NCBI RefSeq assembly: GCF_910592395.1
Contig: NC_088317.1
Coordinates: 9,612,001 to 9,676,000 of the forward strand
DNA length: 64,000 nt
Direction: 5' to 3'
Origin: Lineus longissimus
Lineage: Eukaryota > Nemertea > Pilidiophora > Heteronemertea > Lineidae
A model generated the notes under the pieces. It made no database searches, had not been told where the DNA came from, and was given only the letters and a program-made list of their open reading frames with translations. Below are positions 11,725 through 23,628 of this stretch, piece by piece; within the stretch, counting starts at the first letter, position 1; each line of letters begins with the position of its first letter. A program made the position numbers and the translations under genes.

Positions 11725-13957
11725 AGGTTTTCGTTTTTCTCAAAAAACGAAAACCTATTGCTTTGCTTGTGTTTTTTCTTTCTTTCTTTCTTTCTTTCTT
11801 TTTTCTACGGATTTTTGTGCAGAGCAAATCTCAGAGATGGTGATAGCTGTAGATGTGGAACTTATTTCATATGATAGGCCCAAGTCTGAAGTTGATCCTT
11901 CTTGCCCTAATTACGAAATTCATTGAGGGGGTCGGCCGCTAGGGGGCGCTAAGTGAAAATCTAATAATGGCTTTTTCTCCATAATGCGCACTCCGATTTG
12001 AACGAAACTACTTTCAACTGATGCAGAGAGTGTCTTGGTAACTCAACCAAGGTCCGAAGCCGAGGGTTCAATTTCTATTCTAAAATACCTCACACTTAAA
12101 AAGATAGGGCACGAAAATAACTTGAATATGTGCAAATTTGGCAAATTCCATCCATCGCCGGCCCGGCCGGAGCGCCGGTAGCGCCATTGTTTACATTATG
12201 TTACGGCAACGTTACAGAAAATGAGACATGTACATTTTGTACAGCGCGCATAGGAAGTCCGCATCGGCTCGCTCAAGTGATGCTAAAATCCGCGCAAATG
12301 GGCTATTTGGAGCGTTTTTCTCGGCAAATATGTGTAGTGTTCATTAAAAAACTTAGGGTGGTTGATGCTTCCTTGACTGATTTGTGTTTGAAGCAGTGTT
12401 TTGAGAGCCTCAAACTTCTGAAGTGAGCTGAAATTCCATTGACGTGACGTGTGCATGGTTCCACATTTTAGTGCAACCCGAGGGAACTTTGGTAGAGCAT
12501 CTTGGTTGCGTGTCCAAAACACTCCGCTCTCAGAACGAGGCTTATGCATTTTCCATTTAAAAGTTGACTTTACGGTACCAAGGTATTTTAGAATAAATTG
12601 TATAAATTTTGTGGCATTTATTGATAGTTTAGATAGTGATTTGAATCGAGAGCCATGTTGTCGGTTACTGTCGCAATTTAGTAGGCTGTCATTAACAATT
12701 CGCCATTTTGCATTCGACATTCAATTTCGACTGGGTCGGTAGGTAATTAAGTTTTTTCTCGAAAGAAATCAGCAATTGTGGAGGTGCAAAGAGGCACAGG
12801 CTACTGATTTTACTTTTGTAGTATTGACCAGCAAAGTTAACTTCGTCGCTTTTTTAGCGCTTACCCTAGGTTAGGTAGGTAAACCGCAGGCTGTCCAACG
12901 ATGTCGCGTGGCCGGGCAGCGTCGGACAGCGTCTTCGTCACTCGTGCACGTGGTCGTGTGTGTGTGTGTGTGTGCGTGCTGCGTGCATTGTACTGCACTG
13001 TGCGGGATCATACAGTCAAACCTACTGTATTAAACCAGAATTGATGAATGCACCAAGAACATCTTCTTCAAAATAAAAAGTCAACAAGTCAAATCGAAAG
13101 CATCAAGAGATTCATGGTTTTATTCATGAGATAATTATACATAAATACTGTGGGTATGTGACAGTTGCCTTTTTAGACGTAATACAATAGACGCATCATC
13201 CCAACTGTTCTTTGGCCAACTTTTTACTCTTAGCACAGTCAGAATTCACTCTGCTCATTCGAAATCCTGTTAATTGACCTCAAGCACAACAAAATGACGG
13301 TTTAAAGGGGCACTGCATTCAATCGCGAATCGGTTTCAGCACGACCACCATAGAGGGAGGCGCCTATCGGCTAGGAATGAAACTAAGAAACACGTTATCT
13401 AAATTGCCATTGTTACCTGTATTAAGTATATTAAACTTCCTTCAGGAAAGCATAATATCCCATTAGAATGTTTGAAGAAGCTGTGTGGAAGCTTTGACGG
13501 CAATACATCACTGAACAAACTGCATTGCTGGGTATTTTAGATACGTTTCCTGTAGTTCCATCGTTTTACCGATGGGCACCTCCCTCTACGGTGGTCGTGC
13601 TGAAACCGATTCGCGATTGAATACAGTGCCCCTTTAAATGACATTTCATATTTTGACATGCAGACAAAACGCACGTGTTTACAACACTACGTAGATCGCT
13701 TTTTCTCCTATATGCTACATCCGATTGAAATGGGATTGGTTTCATCATGGAGGATGCAGAAATAAGAAGGCGCACAAAACATACTGGTCTGTGTCGCACT
13801 GAGCTCCGAAAGCCAAATTTATTGAGCAATAGCCCACTGGGTTCTGGTGTGAACATCAATCTCTCCATTCTCCTCTGACATGTTACATCATGTGACCTCC
13901 AGGTGCCAATACCAGTTTCCCCAAACGAAAACCGTCGATCAGGCTTTGCCAGTTCTA
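11725..13957. mobile_element. Unclassified 2.2-kb insertion in BEL-A left LTR
   Basis: Comparison with the right LTR (CTTTTGTTTAATC) shows that the left LTR is interrupted here, with GTT present on both sides (11722-11724 and 13958-13960), a possible 3-bp target duplication. The left end is a strong hairpin (GGTTTTCGTTTTT / AAAAAACGAAAACC, 11726-11755), followed by a CTTT microsatellite near 11774-11802. GTTTTCG also appears inverted near the right end (13924-13932). No convincing open reading frame. The superfamily is not recognised. It contains the TTAA MITE at 13306-13633. Confidence 0.6.
13306..13633. mobile_element. TTAA-flanked palindromic MITE, 328 bp
   Basis: The ends are inverted copies of each other over about 65 bp (AGGGGCACTGCATTCAATCG at the left, the complement at the right with few differences) around a central 190 bp. 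TTAA flanks it on both sides (13302-13305 and 13634-13637). TTAA duplication is known for the piggyBac and Kolobok superfamilies. It sits inside the larger insertion in the BEL-A left LTR. Confidence 0.8.
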
Positions 13958-14232
13958 GTTTAATCAGTAGTTCTTTTTTATTTTTGAGTTGCGAGTTGAG
14001 CGAGCTACGGAACATTTTTGGTCTCTCCGACCGGATCTAATCGCCGGTTCTGTGTTTTCTTTTTGAGTATTTTGAGCTACAATTTTGTGAACACTACTGA
14101 TTGTCTTAGAATGAATTTAATTTTCGATCTTCGATTTTCGAGAATATTTTGTCGTGAATATTGATGTGAATTATTTCATGCTATATTGTTCTTTGTATTG
14201 TGTTGACATTTGAGCCTTTGTGTTTACATTTG

Positions 14233-14790
14233 CATACATTTATGTACACCGGGTTACATGCTTTTGACATGTTTTGAATTGTGTTGATTCGATTTCATAC
14301 ATTTTGCATTTGTCTTTGCATTCTCATTGTGTATATTTATGTACACAGGGTTACTTGCTTTTGACATGTTTGAGTGGTGTTGATTCATTTCATACATTTG
14401 CTTGAGTAGAGTGCAAACATGCTTTGTCATTTTATGATCCGAGTCAGAATTTCTTAATATCCATAAGTCTTTCAAGTGTTACAACATGAGTTACGAGCTT
14501 TTGAGTACAACTCTGAGTTTGAGTTACGAGTTTTGAGTGCAACTCTGTGTTTGAGTTACGAGTTTGGAGTACAACTCTGAGTTTGAGTTACGAGCTTTTG
14601 AGTACAACTCTGTGTTTGAGTTACGACTTTGAGTACAACTCTGAGTTTTAGTTACAAGCTTTTGAGTTACGAGTTTTGAGTTTTGAGTACCGTTTCTACT
14701 CTGAATTTGAGTTGAGTTCTGAGTTTTGAGTACATGAGTGCATTTTGAGTACAACTCATGAGTTTGAGTTGAGTTGGAGTTTGAGTTCTT
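14233..14790. repeat. Two tandem arrays in the BEL-A leader
   Basis: First, a unit of about 105 bp occurs twice (starting near 14240 and 14338; TGTACAC-GGGTTAC and CTTTTGACATG are shared). Second, from about 14488 to 14700 a unit of 32-34 bp built around GAGTTACGAG and TTTTGAGTACAACTCTG repeats about six times and decays into GAGTT-rich sequence up to gag. The minus-strand frames across it are artefacts of this low complexity. Confidence 0.75.
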
Positions 14791-14818
14791 TCTGAAAATC
14801 GAGTTGGCTTTCCTCAAA

Positions 14819-15172
14819 ATGTCCAACTTAACCTCATTATTAGAAAAGAGGCGGATTTGCCGCATGAGGTTTACTAAGTGCAAGGCTATAGTTACTGAGT
14901 TACATGCAACTATCGAGCAGCAAAAGTTTGATGATGCTGAGGAAGAGGAGATTGAGCTGAGCATGCATCAAGCCATAAAGGCGTTTGCTAGACTAGAAGA
15001 TATCTATAATGAACTTACTGAAGTTCAAAATGAAGTTGATTATGATCCTGGGAATGAGGATAGATCGAAAATAGTAGCGGATGATAGAGAATCACATTAC
15101 ATAAAATCTTTTTTTGCGAGTAAGTGCAAAAAATACGCGCTTGGATATAGATTTATCAAACCCTCTCTTTAA
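14819..15172 (+). pseudogene. BEL-A gag, N-terminal part
   Basis: The likely start is the ATG at 14819 (MSNLTSLLEKRR), as the frame upstream runs through the GAGTT repeat. The 117 residues are helical and acidic, like the coiled-coil N-terminus of BEL/Pao gag proteins. The frame is lost near a T8 run at 15109-15116, and the gag continues in another frame from about 15114. A one-base slip at the homopolymer explains this. Confidence 0.6.
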
Positions 15173-18100
15173 AGATGGAGAGGATAAGAAGAGTTCTAGT
15201 ACTGGCAAGGAGAGTTTTATGCCGGAGATGTTCACCGAGTGTTTTACAAAGGCTATGGCATCCATAAATACTGGTATAACAGAAGACCAGTTGGGTAAGA
15301 TTTTAGGTACCCTTACCCATAAAAAGCGCATGATACAGATTCCCAAATTCAAAGGGGATTGTGAACTTTTTGATCAATGGAAAGAGCTTGTGGAATCGGA
15401 AGTAGAGAAACCTGGATACTCCGAGGTTGAGAAGGCCCATCTTGTTATTTCTGTACTGGATGGTGAGGTTGCCAAACTGGTTACATCCCTAAAGGACCCC
15501 AGCTACAGAGACATCATTGAGATTTTGGAAAACAGATATGGAGACGTGCTTTCACGGGTAGAGAATGCCATCAACGAGATCACAAATACCAGAGCAGTCA
15601 CAGCCACTACCGTAAAGGAGTTGGATCCATTTGTTGCAAATTGGAACTATATTCAAAAGAGAACAAACGAAGATTCCAAGGTCGTCGAGTGCAGCTGGAT
15701 GCTGGTTAGGACAAAGTTACCGAAGAGTTTGGTGAAGCGATGGGATGGGGAGCGTATCAAAGAGGAGAAGAGAACCAATGTGAAAACTAGTTTTCCCATT
15801 ACGTTTGATGTGCTGTTGGAAAAACTGAAAGATGCCTTACAAGTAGCCAGACGAGCCGAGCCACTGCCAGTAGTCAAGGCCAAGAAGGAGACAACCTACA
15901 AAGAGAAACCAAGAGCGTCCAGCCATGCCCTTAACATTACAAAGACGAAAGTTGTCCGTGGTGACCGTGGTGATCAATCTTCTTCGTCCAGGTTACGATG
16001 TGTGTTCTGTGATGACAATCATATGTCATACTATTGTCCCAAAGTGAAAGACACATCAGTACAGGACAGGTGTGAACGGGTAAAAAGGTCTAGATCCTGT
16101 TTTAACTGTTTGAATCCGACGTCATGTGTTGTTAAACTAGAATCTAAATGCACAATAACCAAAGGCAGGGTTCTCTTCGATAGTGGGAGCGGTGTCAGTT
16201 TCATTAGTAAGAAAATGGCAAGAACATTAGGATTAAACAGTCCTTAAGTAGATGCTGAGTTCACCCTCGCGGGGGGTGGTGTCATGAGTCTCAAGACAGA
16301 GCGAGTGAAGTTTCATTTGTCATCGGCCTTTCCGAATTGGAAAGGAGAGGTATTTGAAATGATGGCTTACGTCATGGAGAAACCGAGTGGAGACCTAGGG
16401 ATGGTGGATGCAGACATTTCTAACTTGCCACATTTGAAAAGTCTGCAGTTGGCAGACACTTATCCTCATGGTAACTGTCTGATCGATGTCATGCTGGGGA
16501 TAGAAGACAGCATGAACATTTTACTTGATAAGAGAATCAAGGGACCGCGAGGTACTCCGGTGGCTCAAAAGAGTCACGTGGGATGGATTTTAGGTGGAGC
16601 CATTCCAATGCCAGCGTCGGACAATGAGAACGTTTCCGGTGTTAATCATGTTTCATTTCACATCAAGGATGATAGCGAGATGGCGTTTAAACATTGGGAG
16701 ACGGAACACATTGGCATCATGCCAAATGAGAGAAAAGGCCAAACAGATCTTGAGTTGTACGCACTACAACAGCATGCTGAGAAAACACGCAGAGTAGGTG
16801 ATCGTTATGAGACGGGATTGTTACGTCATCCGAACTTTGTTGAGCAGAACATGAGGAGCAACAATTCACTAGCTGTCAATAGTTTGATAGGACTTGAGAA
16901 GAGACTTCAGAGAGATCCAGTGTTGGCTGAACAGTACATGTCACAGATCGAAGATTTATTGGCAAATGGCAGAACAGAGAAGGTCAATGAAAAACAAGAG
17001 CCAGAAGATCGACAGGTATGGTATTTGCCCCATCATCCTGTGGTCAAGATGGATAGAGCTACAGCCAAAGTTTGCGTTGTGTTCGATGGATCGATGAGAG
17101 GTCATGAGGGTAATTCGCTAAATGACACACTACTGCCGGGACCAGCACTTCAGCCTGATCTACCAGGAGTTCTTATGAGGTTTCGAAGACACAAGGTAGC
17201 GCTAACGGCGGACGTGGAGAAAATGTTTTTGAACATCAAGATGAGAGAGCTAGATAGGGACATGCAACGATTCCTGTGGAGAGAATTGAATACAGAAAAG
17301 GAGCCAGATGTTAATCGCCTGACAACAGTCACATTTGGTTTAAGTCCATCACCATTTTCCAGTATTCAAACTGTTCTTGATCACGTGAGGACTCAACGAG
17401 ATGCGTTTCCGAAAGCTGCAGCTGAAATAGAGGAAAACATTTTCTTCGATGACGTTTTGATCGTGGATGAAACTGTGAATGAAGCTGCATTGCTAGCAGT
17501 AGATCTCAAAACTGTCCTGAGGACAGGTGGATTTCCACTGAGAAAGTTTCTTTCCAACAAAAAGGAGGCATTGTCGTTACTAGATGAGAGGGATTTGGCA
17601 GCCCATTACACCAAAACAGTGATTGGTACTGAGTTTGCAACCGAGACTTAGGGAGTGAAATATGAGCAAAATGATGATGTTCTGATGTTCTCTTTCTGTG
17701 ATAAGATGGAAGACGTCGGATGTAAAACTAAGCGTACTGTCTTGAAACAATTACACAGAGTTTACGATCCCCTGGGAATGGTGACACCCTTTACAGTCAT
17801 CGCCAAGCAGATTTTCCAGACGACATGGTTAACCGGGAAAGAATGGGATGATCCTGTGCCAGAGGATCTAGAACAGCAGTGGTAGTGGTTGAAATGGAAG
17901 AGCGTAGTCCCAACACTCGATGAGATTAAGGTGCCGAGATATTTGATTGCTGAAGATTTCACAGCACCAACCTATACTCTGCATGGATTTGGAGATGCCA
18001 GTGAAGCAGCTTATGGTGCAGCGGTATATTTGCATGTAGCGGACACAGGATCAACTAGAGTTCACACAGCATTGTTATGTTCCAAGACGAGAGTTGTACC

Positions 18101-18315
18101 TGTCGGGAAAAAGCGAACTATACCAGAACTAGAATTGATGGCAGCCCTCATCAATGCACGCTTGATCAACTATGTAGAAAAAGAGTTGAAATTCAAAATA
18201 GACAACCAAATCTTTTGGACCAATTCACAAGTGGTACTTAACTGGATACGTCAGCCAGCTTACACCTGGCAGACTTTCGTAGCCAATCGTGTATCGGAGA
18301 TTCAGGCGCTAGTAG
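15114..18315 (+). pseudogene. BEL-A gag-protease-RT-RNase H with three in-frame stops
   Basis: One frame runs to the transposon insertion at 18316, interrupted only by stop codons at 16245-16247 (TAA), 17649-17651 (TAG) and 17883-17885 (TAG). It encodes a DUF1759-type gag domain (IPKFKGDCELFDQWKEL, about 15340-15590), zinc-knuckle cysteines (about 16000-16110), an aspartic protease active site (VLFDSGSG, about 16176), BEL-type RT (VCVVFDGSM near 17075; catalytic FFDD near 17445) and an RNase H start (GFGDASEAAYGAAVY near 17990). The third stop falls where a Trp codon would fit (TGG to TAG). Sequence order and motifs are BEL/Pao. The copy is inactive. Confidence 0.85.
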
Positions 18316-20375
18316 TAGGGTGTTCAGGTCACGCGACTTTCAACGTTCCGTAGGCGCATTTTTTGCGTCACGCACAAAAAATGACGAAAAAAACTTTTCA
18401 CACCTCTTGAAGATCGGTTAATTTCGGTGTCATATCGATGATGTATGAAGAAACCAGGAAGACCCAAGGTAAACAGGTATCTAATCTTTCATTCTCTCAA
18501 ATTTCAATGCAATTCATCGAGTATTTGGGGAGAAATTAGAAATTTCGCACAACTTCGGTCGCTGTGGCGATCATCACGTCCGCCATAACGTTATGCTAAT
18601 GAGGACGGCACGGGGCTGGCCAGATGTGACTTGCTCGTCAAATCTTTGGCGCCTTTTCCGCAAAAGGGCATGTGACCTATGTAAATTATCTATCCGGAAA
18701 TGAACTCTACTGCTGAAACTCTTCCTGTTCGTCCAAAACCGGATGAAAATCCGTCAATATTTACCGATTTTAGGCATTTTCAAGATTTGTCACTCCTAAA
18801 CAACATCTAACTATCCTTCTGAAATCTTATAGAAATGATATTTATACGGATTTAGTGGTAATTGTAAGTATAAACTTCTGTTTTGATGAAAATAATTTGA
18901 CATCTCCAGCGGAATCAAGAATTTATAATTTATTTTGTAGTTCCAACTTGGCCGATGGTGGCGCATGTCCAATTTTCGTAACATCTGGGCACTTTTCCAA
19001 ATAAATTAGCATTAGAAAATCAACTGATTTCAGTCAGTTTGGGTAGGTTTATTGTATATTTTGACAATGTTTTCATTCTTGTTATCTCGTGACAGTTGAC
19101 TAATGTTGTTCTTGACAGTCCTGAGACTCGAATGCTCTGTATGTAAAGGTTTTGTTGGGTAGTTTGGTGAAAATATCAATGTTTTTCTTTTCATTTCCTG
19201 GTTCATGCATTCAGCATTGCATGGTTTTAGTGACAGTGAGACAGTGTTCTGTGAGTGACCAGGCCATGTTTGGCTATAACTGTGTGTACTATAGCACCAT
19301 CTGTTACTCTGAACCAATAAAGCCTTGGGGGAGATGTCTCATTGACATAAATGATATAATTGAAAGTACCAATACCGACTGAGATATTATTCTTTATTTT
19401 GAGGTATTATTCTTTATTTTTAGATCTGGCTAGATGAAGAGAATTGAGGCAGATTCAGCACAGTGAGGGATTGTGGTTGTCAAGTAGCGAATACATTCGA
19501 TGGTACTTGAGATGTATTATCCGTTACTTTCATCTGTAATTGGCAAATGAGTTGAATAATAATGTATGAACTTGATTTATAACGCATCTAGTCTTTCTGT
19601 GTCTGTTATTAGCCACATTTCAAACAGTCGATTGGCGTCCTTACTCTCATCCGATCATTTTGATTATTACAAGCCTGGTTAGAATATTAATGGTGTTGGC
19701 AGAGTTTGACGGCCATCTTGGTTTCAATATGGTGGCCATATTGGTTTCAACATGGCCTCAAAGTGGATAAAGATTGAATGACCTCGAGCTGCATATCATA
19801 CCAGTGTCTTAGTTTAAGAAACTGAAATGATATCTGCCAACATCCTTATTACTAGCAGCCATATTCCAATATTTGTCCTTGGCGGCCATCTTGGAATGTG
19901 GCCATATTGAATTCCAACCCGAAGATCCGTAATCATCAAGTTTTACTACTCCTTTGGCTTGCAATGGGAGTCAGAGCTGCAGAAAAGGTTGCCAAGTTGC
20001 ATAGTTTTGGTGGCCATCTTGGATTTTGGCTGCCATTTTGGATTTGTTAGGACAGACATCATAATATGACTCCGTTCTATAAATTTTGCTGAAAAATATT
20101 CATAAATAAGATTCCTACAGCTAAAATACTTATCATTTTCTCACCCCGGCAGCCATGTTGGAAACCATTAGACCTTTGACCCTGTAAGGCATTTTCCCTT
20201 TGGAGCCCTTGGTCAAAATGTCCCAATCTTGCGAAGTTCAAATGCCTATAACTTTTGACTAAACAGGAATTTTTCCATTCTGTACAAGCCATAATGCTTA
20301 TAATAGCTGATACTTGAAAAATAGCCTGCAATAATAATTATATATGTAATGGTTTATTTTGACCTGAACACCCTA
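18316..20375. mobile_element. 2.06-kb DNA transposon with TAGGGTG ends, 7-bp target duplication
   Basis: Ends are perfect 16-bp inverted repeats, TAGGGTGTTCAGGTCA at 18316 and its complement ending at 20375. CTAGTAG flanks both sides (18309-18315, 20376-20382). Removing the element and one duplication restores a continuous BEL-A RNase H reading across the join, which proves the boundaries. No open frame codes for a transposase. The right half contains repeated GGCCATCTTGG/ATTTTGG motifs in both orientations. A 7-bp duplication does not settle the superfamily; a non-autonomous hAT- or Mutator-like element is possible. Confidence 0.88.
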
Positions 20376-20382
20376 CTAGTAG

Positions 20383-21703
20383 AACCAAGTCATTGGAGAT
20401 ATGTCCCCGGAAAGCAAAATCCCGCAGATCTTTGTTCGAGAGGAATATCGGCTAGTGCTTTGGTAGAGTCAACCAATTGTGGTGGGATGGGCCTGCATTC
20501 CTGAGAGGTGATGAGACAGAGAGGCCAGATCAATCCATTGTGGAGTCTGAGAGAAATGAAGAAGCTGAGAAGAAGTCGAAACACAAGGTCAACATCTTCA
20601 ACGTCACTGAAGCTGAACCTGAAGAGCCAGACCATCAAGAAAACTTTGTGAAAAGGTTCTCATCTTTTCAAAAGTTTATCAGGATAATGACACTAGTGAG
20701 AAGCTGGGTGAATCGACGCAGAGAGAAGAGGGCAGGTTTAGACGAGGGGAGGTTTAGACGAGGGGAGTATCGATGTTACTGTTGAAGACAGAGACGAAGA
20801 AGTGTTGAGATGGATCCAATGGGCTCAACGAAAGAATTTCGAAGAAGAAATACAGAGCTTGAAAAAGGGTGGGAATGGCCCAAAACATAGCAAGTTGGGA
20901 AAGTTGGATCCATACTGGGATGTCGAGAAGGAAGTTTTCAGAGTTGCAGGACGGTTACAATACAGTAAACTACCAGAGGAGACGAGGAACCCCATTATTC
21001 CGCCAACTCATAACCATTTTGTTGACAACCTTGTTATGCATTACCATAATACCAATCATCACAACGGTGCAGCTCAGACCTTAGCCAGTATGAGGACGCG
21101 ATATTGGTTAGTCCATGGACGACAAGAGGTCAGGAGGATCTTAAACCATTGCCAGATATGTAGGGAGCCAATAAAACTAACGCAGAAGATAGCACAATTG
21201 CCTGCAGATCGAGTTACTGTAATCCCAGGATTTACTAATATCGGAGTGGATTTTGCTGGGCCTCTATATGTCAAGATCAATGGTGGACTAGTTACCAGAG
21301 CTATACATGTGGAGCTGGTGGAAGATTTGACGACGAACATTTCTTAATGGCTCTGAGGAGAATGATCAGTAGAAGAGGGCAGTGCCATAAGATATATTCA
21401 GATAATGCTAAAACATTTAAGAAAGCTGCAAGTATTCTGTTGAGAATTTTCAAAACGGTTGAGAATCTCTGTGATCAACTTGGTCGCATGGGAATGACAT
21501 GGTGTTTCATCACCGAGCGAGCTCCATGGCATGGAGGATTTTACAAAAGAATGGTTAGAAGTGTCAAAACAACACTAAAGAGGATTCTCGGGAAATCAAG
21601 ATTGTCATTTGTAGAAATGGAGACCACATCAGCTGAAGTAGAGGCTCAGATCAACTCTAGACCGTTAACTGTGGTATCAAGCTACAAGGAGGACCTTGCG
21701 CAT
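20383..21703 (+). pseudogene. BEL-A RNase H end and integrase, broken
   Basis: After the transposon the BEL-A frame resumes with the typical tract ending in NPAD, then passes through several frameshifts (near 20470 and 20770) and a stop at 21345-21347. The integrase zinc finger is visible (HYHNTNHHNGAAQT and CQIC, about 21040-21165), with the first catalytic Asp in IGVDFAGPL (about 21240) and the second in SDNAKTF (about 21400). At the position of the catalytic Glu the sequence reads GGFYKRMV, so the Glu appears replaced by Lys. The frame is then cut by the Kolobok-like insertion. Confidence 0.8.
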
Positions 21704-21942
21704 TTAAAGGCCATATATCAAGGTTTGAAAACATGCTTGATACTCATGAAATATGTTGAGGGTTAAAAAAACAAGATCCCAGACATTAAAAAAATTATAA
21801 TAATAAAGTCATTATTTAGTTATTTCAATTTTCAATTTTAAACTATTTGAATTTCCCACCACACACAACTTTAGATTAGTTCCACATGTGGCCGCTAGGG
21901 ATTTTTTGATGACGCAGATCAGGTCAGTCAGAACAAAGCAAG

Positions 21943-22314
21943 ATGGCTTCCGCATACAGTTCAGAGAGTGAGAGCAGTGAATTTGAGGATGTTTTGGTCG
22001 ATACAGAAGGATATTTAAACGTTGAGCCGTACATGTTCGAGCCATTAATATCACTAGATCATAATGAGAGTGATCATTCGGACGAAAGTGATTAGAATTT
22101 GTGGTTAATCAATTTGCATGGCAGACCTGCCGATATAGCAAAGAAGACATTGATAGACGGTTGCAGATGCATAACATGTATGATTTTTGAACAGACTAAT
22201 GTTGCACAATATTGTTTCGCCTCGTCAGTGTTGTATCGCCAGTTATGTCATGACGCTGAACTACTATTGAAAAGTGACGGTATTATGCACAATCATCTTG
22301 ACGTGACGATATAA
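21943..22314 (+). pseudogene. Accessory ORF of the Kolobok-like element, one stop
   Basis: From the ATG at 21943 (MASAYSSESESSEFEDV) a 50-codon frame ends with TAG at 22093-22095 and stays open in the same frame to 22314. The first part is Ser/Glu/Asp-rich and contains VEPYMFEP; the second contains CRCITC and a conserved-looking CFASSVLYRQLC. The layout reminds me of second proteins in vertebrate THAP-transposons that resemble the cytoplasmic end of the P2X7 receptor, but this is a weak resemblance. Function is not assigned. Confidence 0.4.
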
Positions 22315-22498
22315 TGCCGTGCAACGTTAGATAGGCCTAGATGTCAGATGACAATAATCTGTCATTGACAGTGACTGTCACTGACACTGACCTGTGTCGC
22401 TGTCACCTTGCTATGGCTGGAACACAAGAAGACACTATGCGGTATCACAGGCCCCAATAGGGCCTACACATTATGTATAACAACCGACCTCAGCAGCC

Positions 22499-22828
22499 TC
22501 AGGCATTAAATGCAATTGACATGGTTGGAACAGCTGTTTTTAACAAGTGGCATTTAATATTCAGTTGGATGCAGATTTCCGGCTTCATGTGATCATCCGT
22601 ATCGATAAAGTGATCACTGCAAAGTTTGGCCGAAGGCCCAGGCTTCCAACACTCCAAACGTTTGCACTTCCGAATCCACAGCTTCCTCCTCTCTCGTTCA
22701 ACTGTCTTTGGAAATTCATGAAAATGGGTCCCATCCGTCATTCGATTGTTCTTTGTGCTATCCTTGACACAATTCGGAGCCACACAATACACCATAGTGA
22801 ATGAAACACATTTCTTCCAGGTGTGCAT
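22499..22828 (-). CDS. THAP-type zinc-finger protein, transposase N-terminus
   Basis: The 109-residue frame contains a C2CH THAP domain: CVAPNC near residues 15-20, HFHEFP near 35, LWIRKCKR near 50, WKPG near 62 and LCSDHF near 70. THAP domains bind specific DNA and are the usual N-terminal DNA-binding part of Kolobok and P-element transposases. The true start is probably the Met before VYCVAPNC. No DDE core follows inside the element, so only DNA binding could remain, which could let it compete with a full-length transposase. Whether it is expressed is unknown. Confidence 0.75.
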   Translation of the reverse strand: MHTWKKCVSFTMVYCVAPNCVKDSTKNNRMTDGTHFHEFPKTVERERRKLWIRKCKRLECWKPGPSAKLCSDHFIDTDDHMKPEICIQLNIKCHLLKTAVPTMSIAFNA

Positions 22829-23093
22829 AATTAATTAAGGCCCTCCTGCTTTTATTGCATGACATGTACAGATAACCTGATCTACATCACAACTTTTGCT
22901 GAACCCGCCGCCTGGCTCTAACAAGCCAGTTGCTAGCCTGATTAGGTAATCAAGTTGTCAAACACATAATTGGCTATATCTTCAAAATGGATGGAGCTAA
23001 TTGCATTTGGTTTTCTGTATTGTATAAAGTGTTAGGTACACTTTTGAAATCGTCTTACAGCAGAAAATGGCAAAAAACCTTGATATATGGCCT

Positions 23094-23628
23094 TTAACAC
23101 CAGGACATCTTACAATAGGACGAGTCCAACAGAGCTTGCCTGATCTCGACCAAGAGACAAAGATAACACCTTTGGGAAAACGATGGGCTTACCAGCAACG
23201 ACTGTCCAAGATGTTTTGGAACCGATGGACCAACGAGTACATGTTGGAACTGAACCATTTAAAGAAATGGGTCGACATGCAACCCAATCTCAAAGTTGGA
23301 GACGCTGTTCTTTTGCATGATGAGCAACAGACGTTTTTCCTGGAAGGGATGGCTTAGATCGTTTCGTGACTGTAAAGACGAAAGGAGGAGTCCGGAGACG
23401 CCCTATACAGCGTTTGAGACTGTTGGAAGCTGTAGAAGATTGAGACGACTGAAACTGCGAGAGAAGCAGCTCTTAAATGTCTTTTGCTCTTTGCTAGAGA
23501 GAGTAGAGGACATTTTAAAGCGAAACCGCAACATTTATACCTAAACCTTTCAAGCTGACCTGTTCGGTTTTCTAGCCCAAGTTTTTTCATTTCACTATTG
23601 TGAAAATCTCGATTTTCAGAGGGGAGAA
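23094..23628 (+). pseudogene. BEL-A integrase C-terminal domain and 3' end
   Basis: The frame continues from the integrase core after the Kolobok-like element: LTPGHLTIGR, then a stretch like the DUF5641 domain (WAYQQRLSKMFWNRWTNEYM, then VGDAVLLHDE). It ends at 23357, and the neighbouring frame continues to 23544, so one more shift is present. The purine tract GAGGGGAGAA before 23629 primes plus-strand synthesis in LTR elements. Confidence 0.75.

Larger units (their letters stand above)
10916..14014 (+). repeat. BEL-A left LTR, split by an insertion
   Basis: LTR sequence occupies 10916-11724 and 13961-14014, about 860 bp in all, matching the right LTR pieces at 23629-23931 and 31365-32061. 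The right copy has about 150 bp more near 31.76-31.96 kb. The AT-rich region near 11.5 kb (TATATTATTC, ATGATATAAT) may hold the promoter. A TTTTTGGTCTCTCC stretch directly after the LTR is the candidate primer-binding region. Confidence 0.85.
21708..23093 (-). mobile_element. Kolobok-like DNA transposon derivative, TTAA target site
   Basis: Inverted ends AGGCCATATATCAAGGTTT (21708) and complement (to 23093) are flanked by TTAA at 21704-21707 and 23094-23097. Removing it joins BEL-A integrase sequence directly (leading into LTPGHL). The minus strand encodes a THAP zinc finger, and the plus strand a short acidic protein followed by a Cys-rich piece. TTAA duplication together with a THAP-domain transposase is the known signature of the Kolobok superfamily. 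At 1.39 kb it is far too short for a whole transposase, so this is an internally deleted copy. Confidence 0.75.

Noticed and set aside
12130-12742. Overlapping frames on both strands as a transposase gene
   Set aside because: No motifs, the two strands compete over the same bases, and there is no start or splice support.
14524-14964. Minus-strand ORF rich in SNTELYSK-type repeats
   Set aside because: It is the GAGTT/ACTC tandem array of the BEL-A leader in another frame.
22099-22314. Genuine P2X7-receptor-related host gene
   Set aside because: The Cys pattern is only loosely similar and it lies inside a TTAA-flanked element with a stop upstream.
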